Assembly: GCF_002099425.1 (NCBI RefSeq)
Contig: NW_018344125.1
Span: 5,141,001 to 5,205,000, forward strand
DNA length: 64,000 bases
Source of the DNA: Phascolarctos cinereus
Lineage: Eukaryota > Chordata > Mammalia > Diprotodontia > Phascolarctidae
Reading direction: 5' to 3'
Shown here: positions 63,700 through 64,000 of the stretch, in pieces
How the letters are laid out: each line of letters begins with the position of its first letter
How positions within the stretch are numbered: the stretch's first letter is position 1
Made by a program: the position numbers and the translations under genes
The notes under the pieces: model-generated
Seen by the model: the letters and a program-made list of their open reading frames with translations, nothing else
Told to the model about the DNA's origin: nothing
Databases searched by the model: none

Positions 63700-63912
63700 A
63701 CGATTACAATCTCACGTGAGCCTCACAACAACCCTAGGAGGTAGGTACTGTTATTAGCTCCATTTTACAGCTGAGGAAACTGAGGCAAACAGAGGTCCAG
63801 TGACTTGCCCAGGGTCACCCAGCTAGGAAGTGTCTGAAGGCAGATTTGAACTCAGGTCTTCTTGACTCTAAACCCAGCCAGTGCTCTCTTCACTTTACCA
63901 CCACTGCCTCAG
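63700..63912 (-). mobile_element. MIR SINE, antisense
   Basis: 'gagcctcacaacaaccctagg', 'cattttacagctgaggaaac', 'gcagatttgaactcaggtc'. Another MIR/L2 tail begins at about 63930 and leaves the window. Confidence 0.8.
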
Positions 63913-64000
63913 TATATGAATTGGGTAAACAATAAGCATTTACATAGAACCTACTGTATGCTAGGTGTTTTAGCCCCAAGGTAAATCCACTTGGTTACCA

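Overview
The window is vertebrate nuclear DNA, almost certainly from a marsupial. It carries one recognisable protein gene, ACSL4 (long-chain acyl-CoA synthetase 4), on the + strand. The marsupial call rests on repeats. There are many tRNA-like SINEs of the 'gggcagctaggtgg ... gatagagcac' type, larger MAR1/THER1-type SINEs sharing a 'cttggcaaagatactgg' block, L1 3' ends of marsupial type, and a deep layer of MIR, L2 and CR1/L3 relics. ACSL4 is X-linked in therian mammals (family knowledge), so this is probably X chromosome.

Layout. Positions 1-11915 are upstream intronic or 5' flanking DNA full of old LINE and SINE copies; I see no CpG island and no first exon. Positions 11916-51262 hold 14 coding exons with GT-AG introns. 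The exons join without a frame break into exactly 711 codons plus a stop, the length of the long (brain-type) mammalian isoform. A second in-frame ATG 123 bases downstream gives the 670-residue short form. Positions 51263 to about 54050 are a 3' UTR in which I see no repeat insertions, ending near an AATAAA with a GU-rich element behind it. Positions 54060-64000 are repeat-rich intergenic DNA. KCNE5, the next gene in human, is not recognisable here.

How the parts work together. There is no operon-like arrangement: one gene makes an ER and lipid-droplet associated enzyme that activates arachidonate and other polyunsaturated fatty acids. All adenylate-forming motifs are present and intact. The introns record transposition in layers: CR1/L3, L2 and MIR are oldest, L1 and hAT copies intermediate, tRNA-type SINEs youngest. 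In several places the nesting and target duplications give the order directly.

Most notable items: a triple nest (SINEs in a LINE 3' end in an L2 copy) at 33.8-35.3 kb; a 93%-identical inverted pair of a ~530-bp composite repeat at 6.1 and 26.4 kb; a degenerate tandem array of an L3/MIR-like tail unit at 56.7-57.6 kb; a near-perfect 70/69-bp tandem duplication in a SINE tail at 58.3 kb; and a (GT)23 tract 40 bp from the exon 8 splice acceptor. I found no convincing undescribed gene system. Repeat family names come from recall and pattern, not from a database search.
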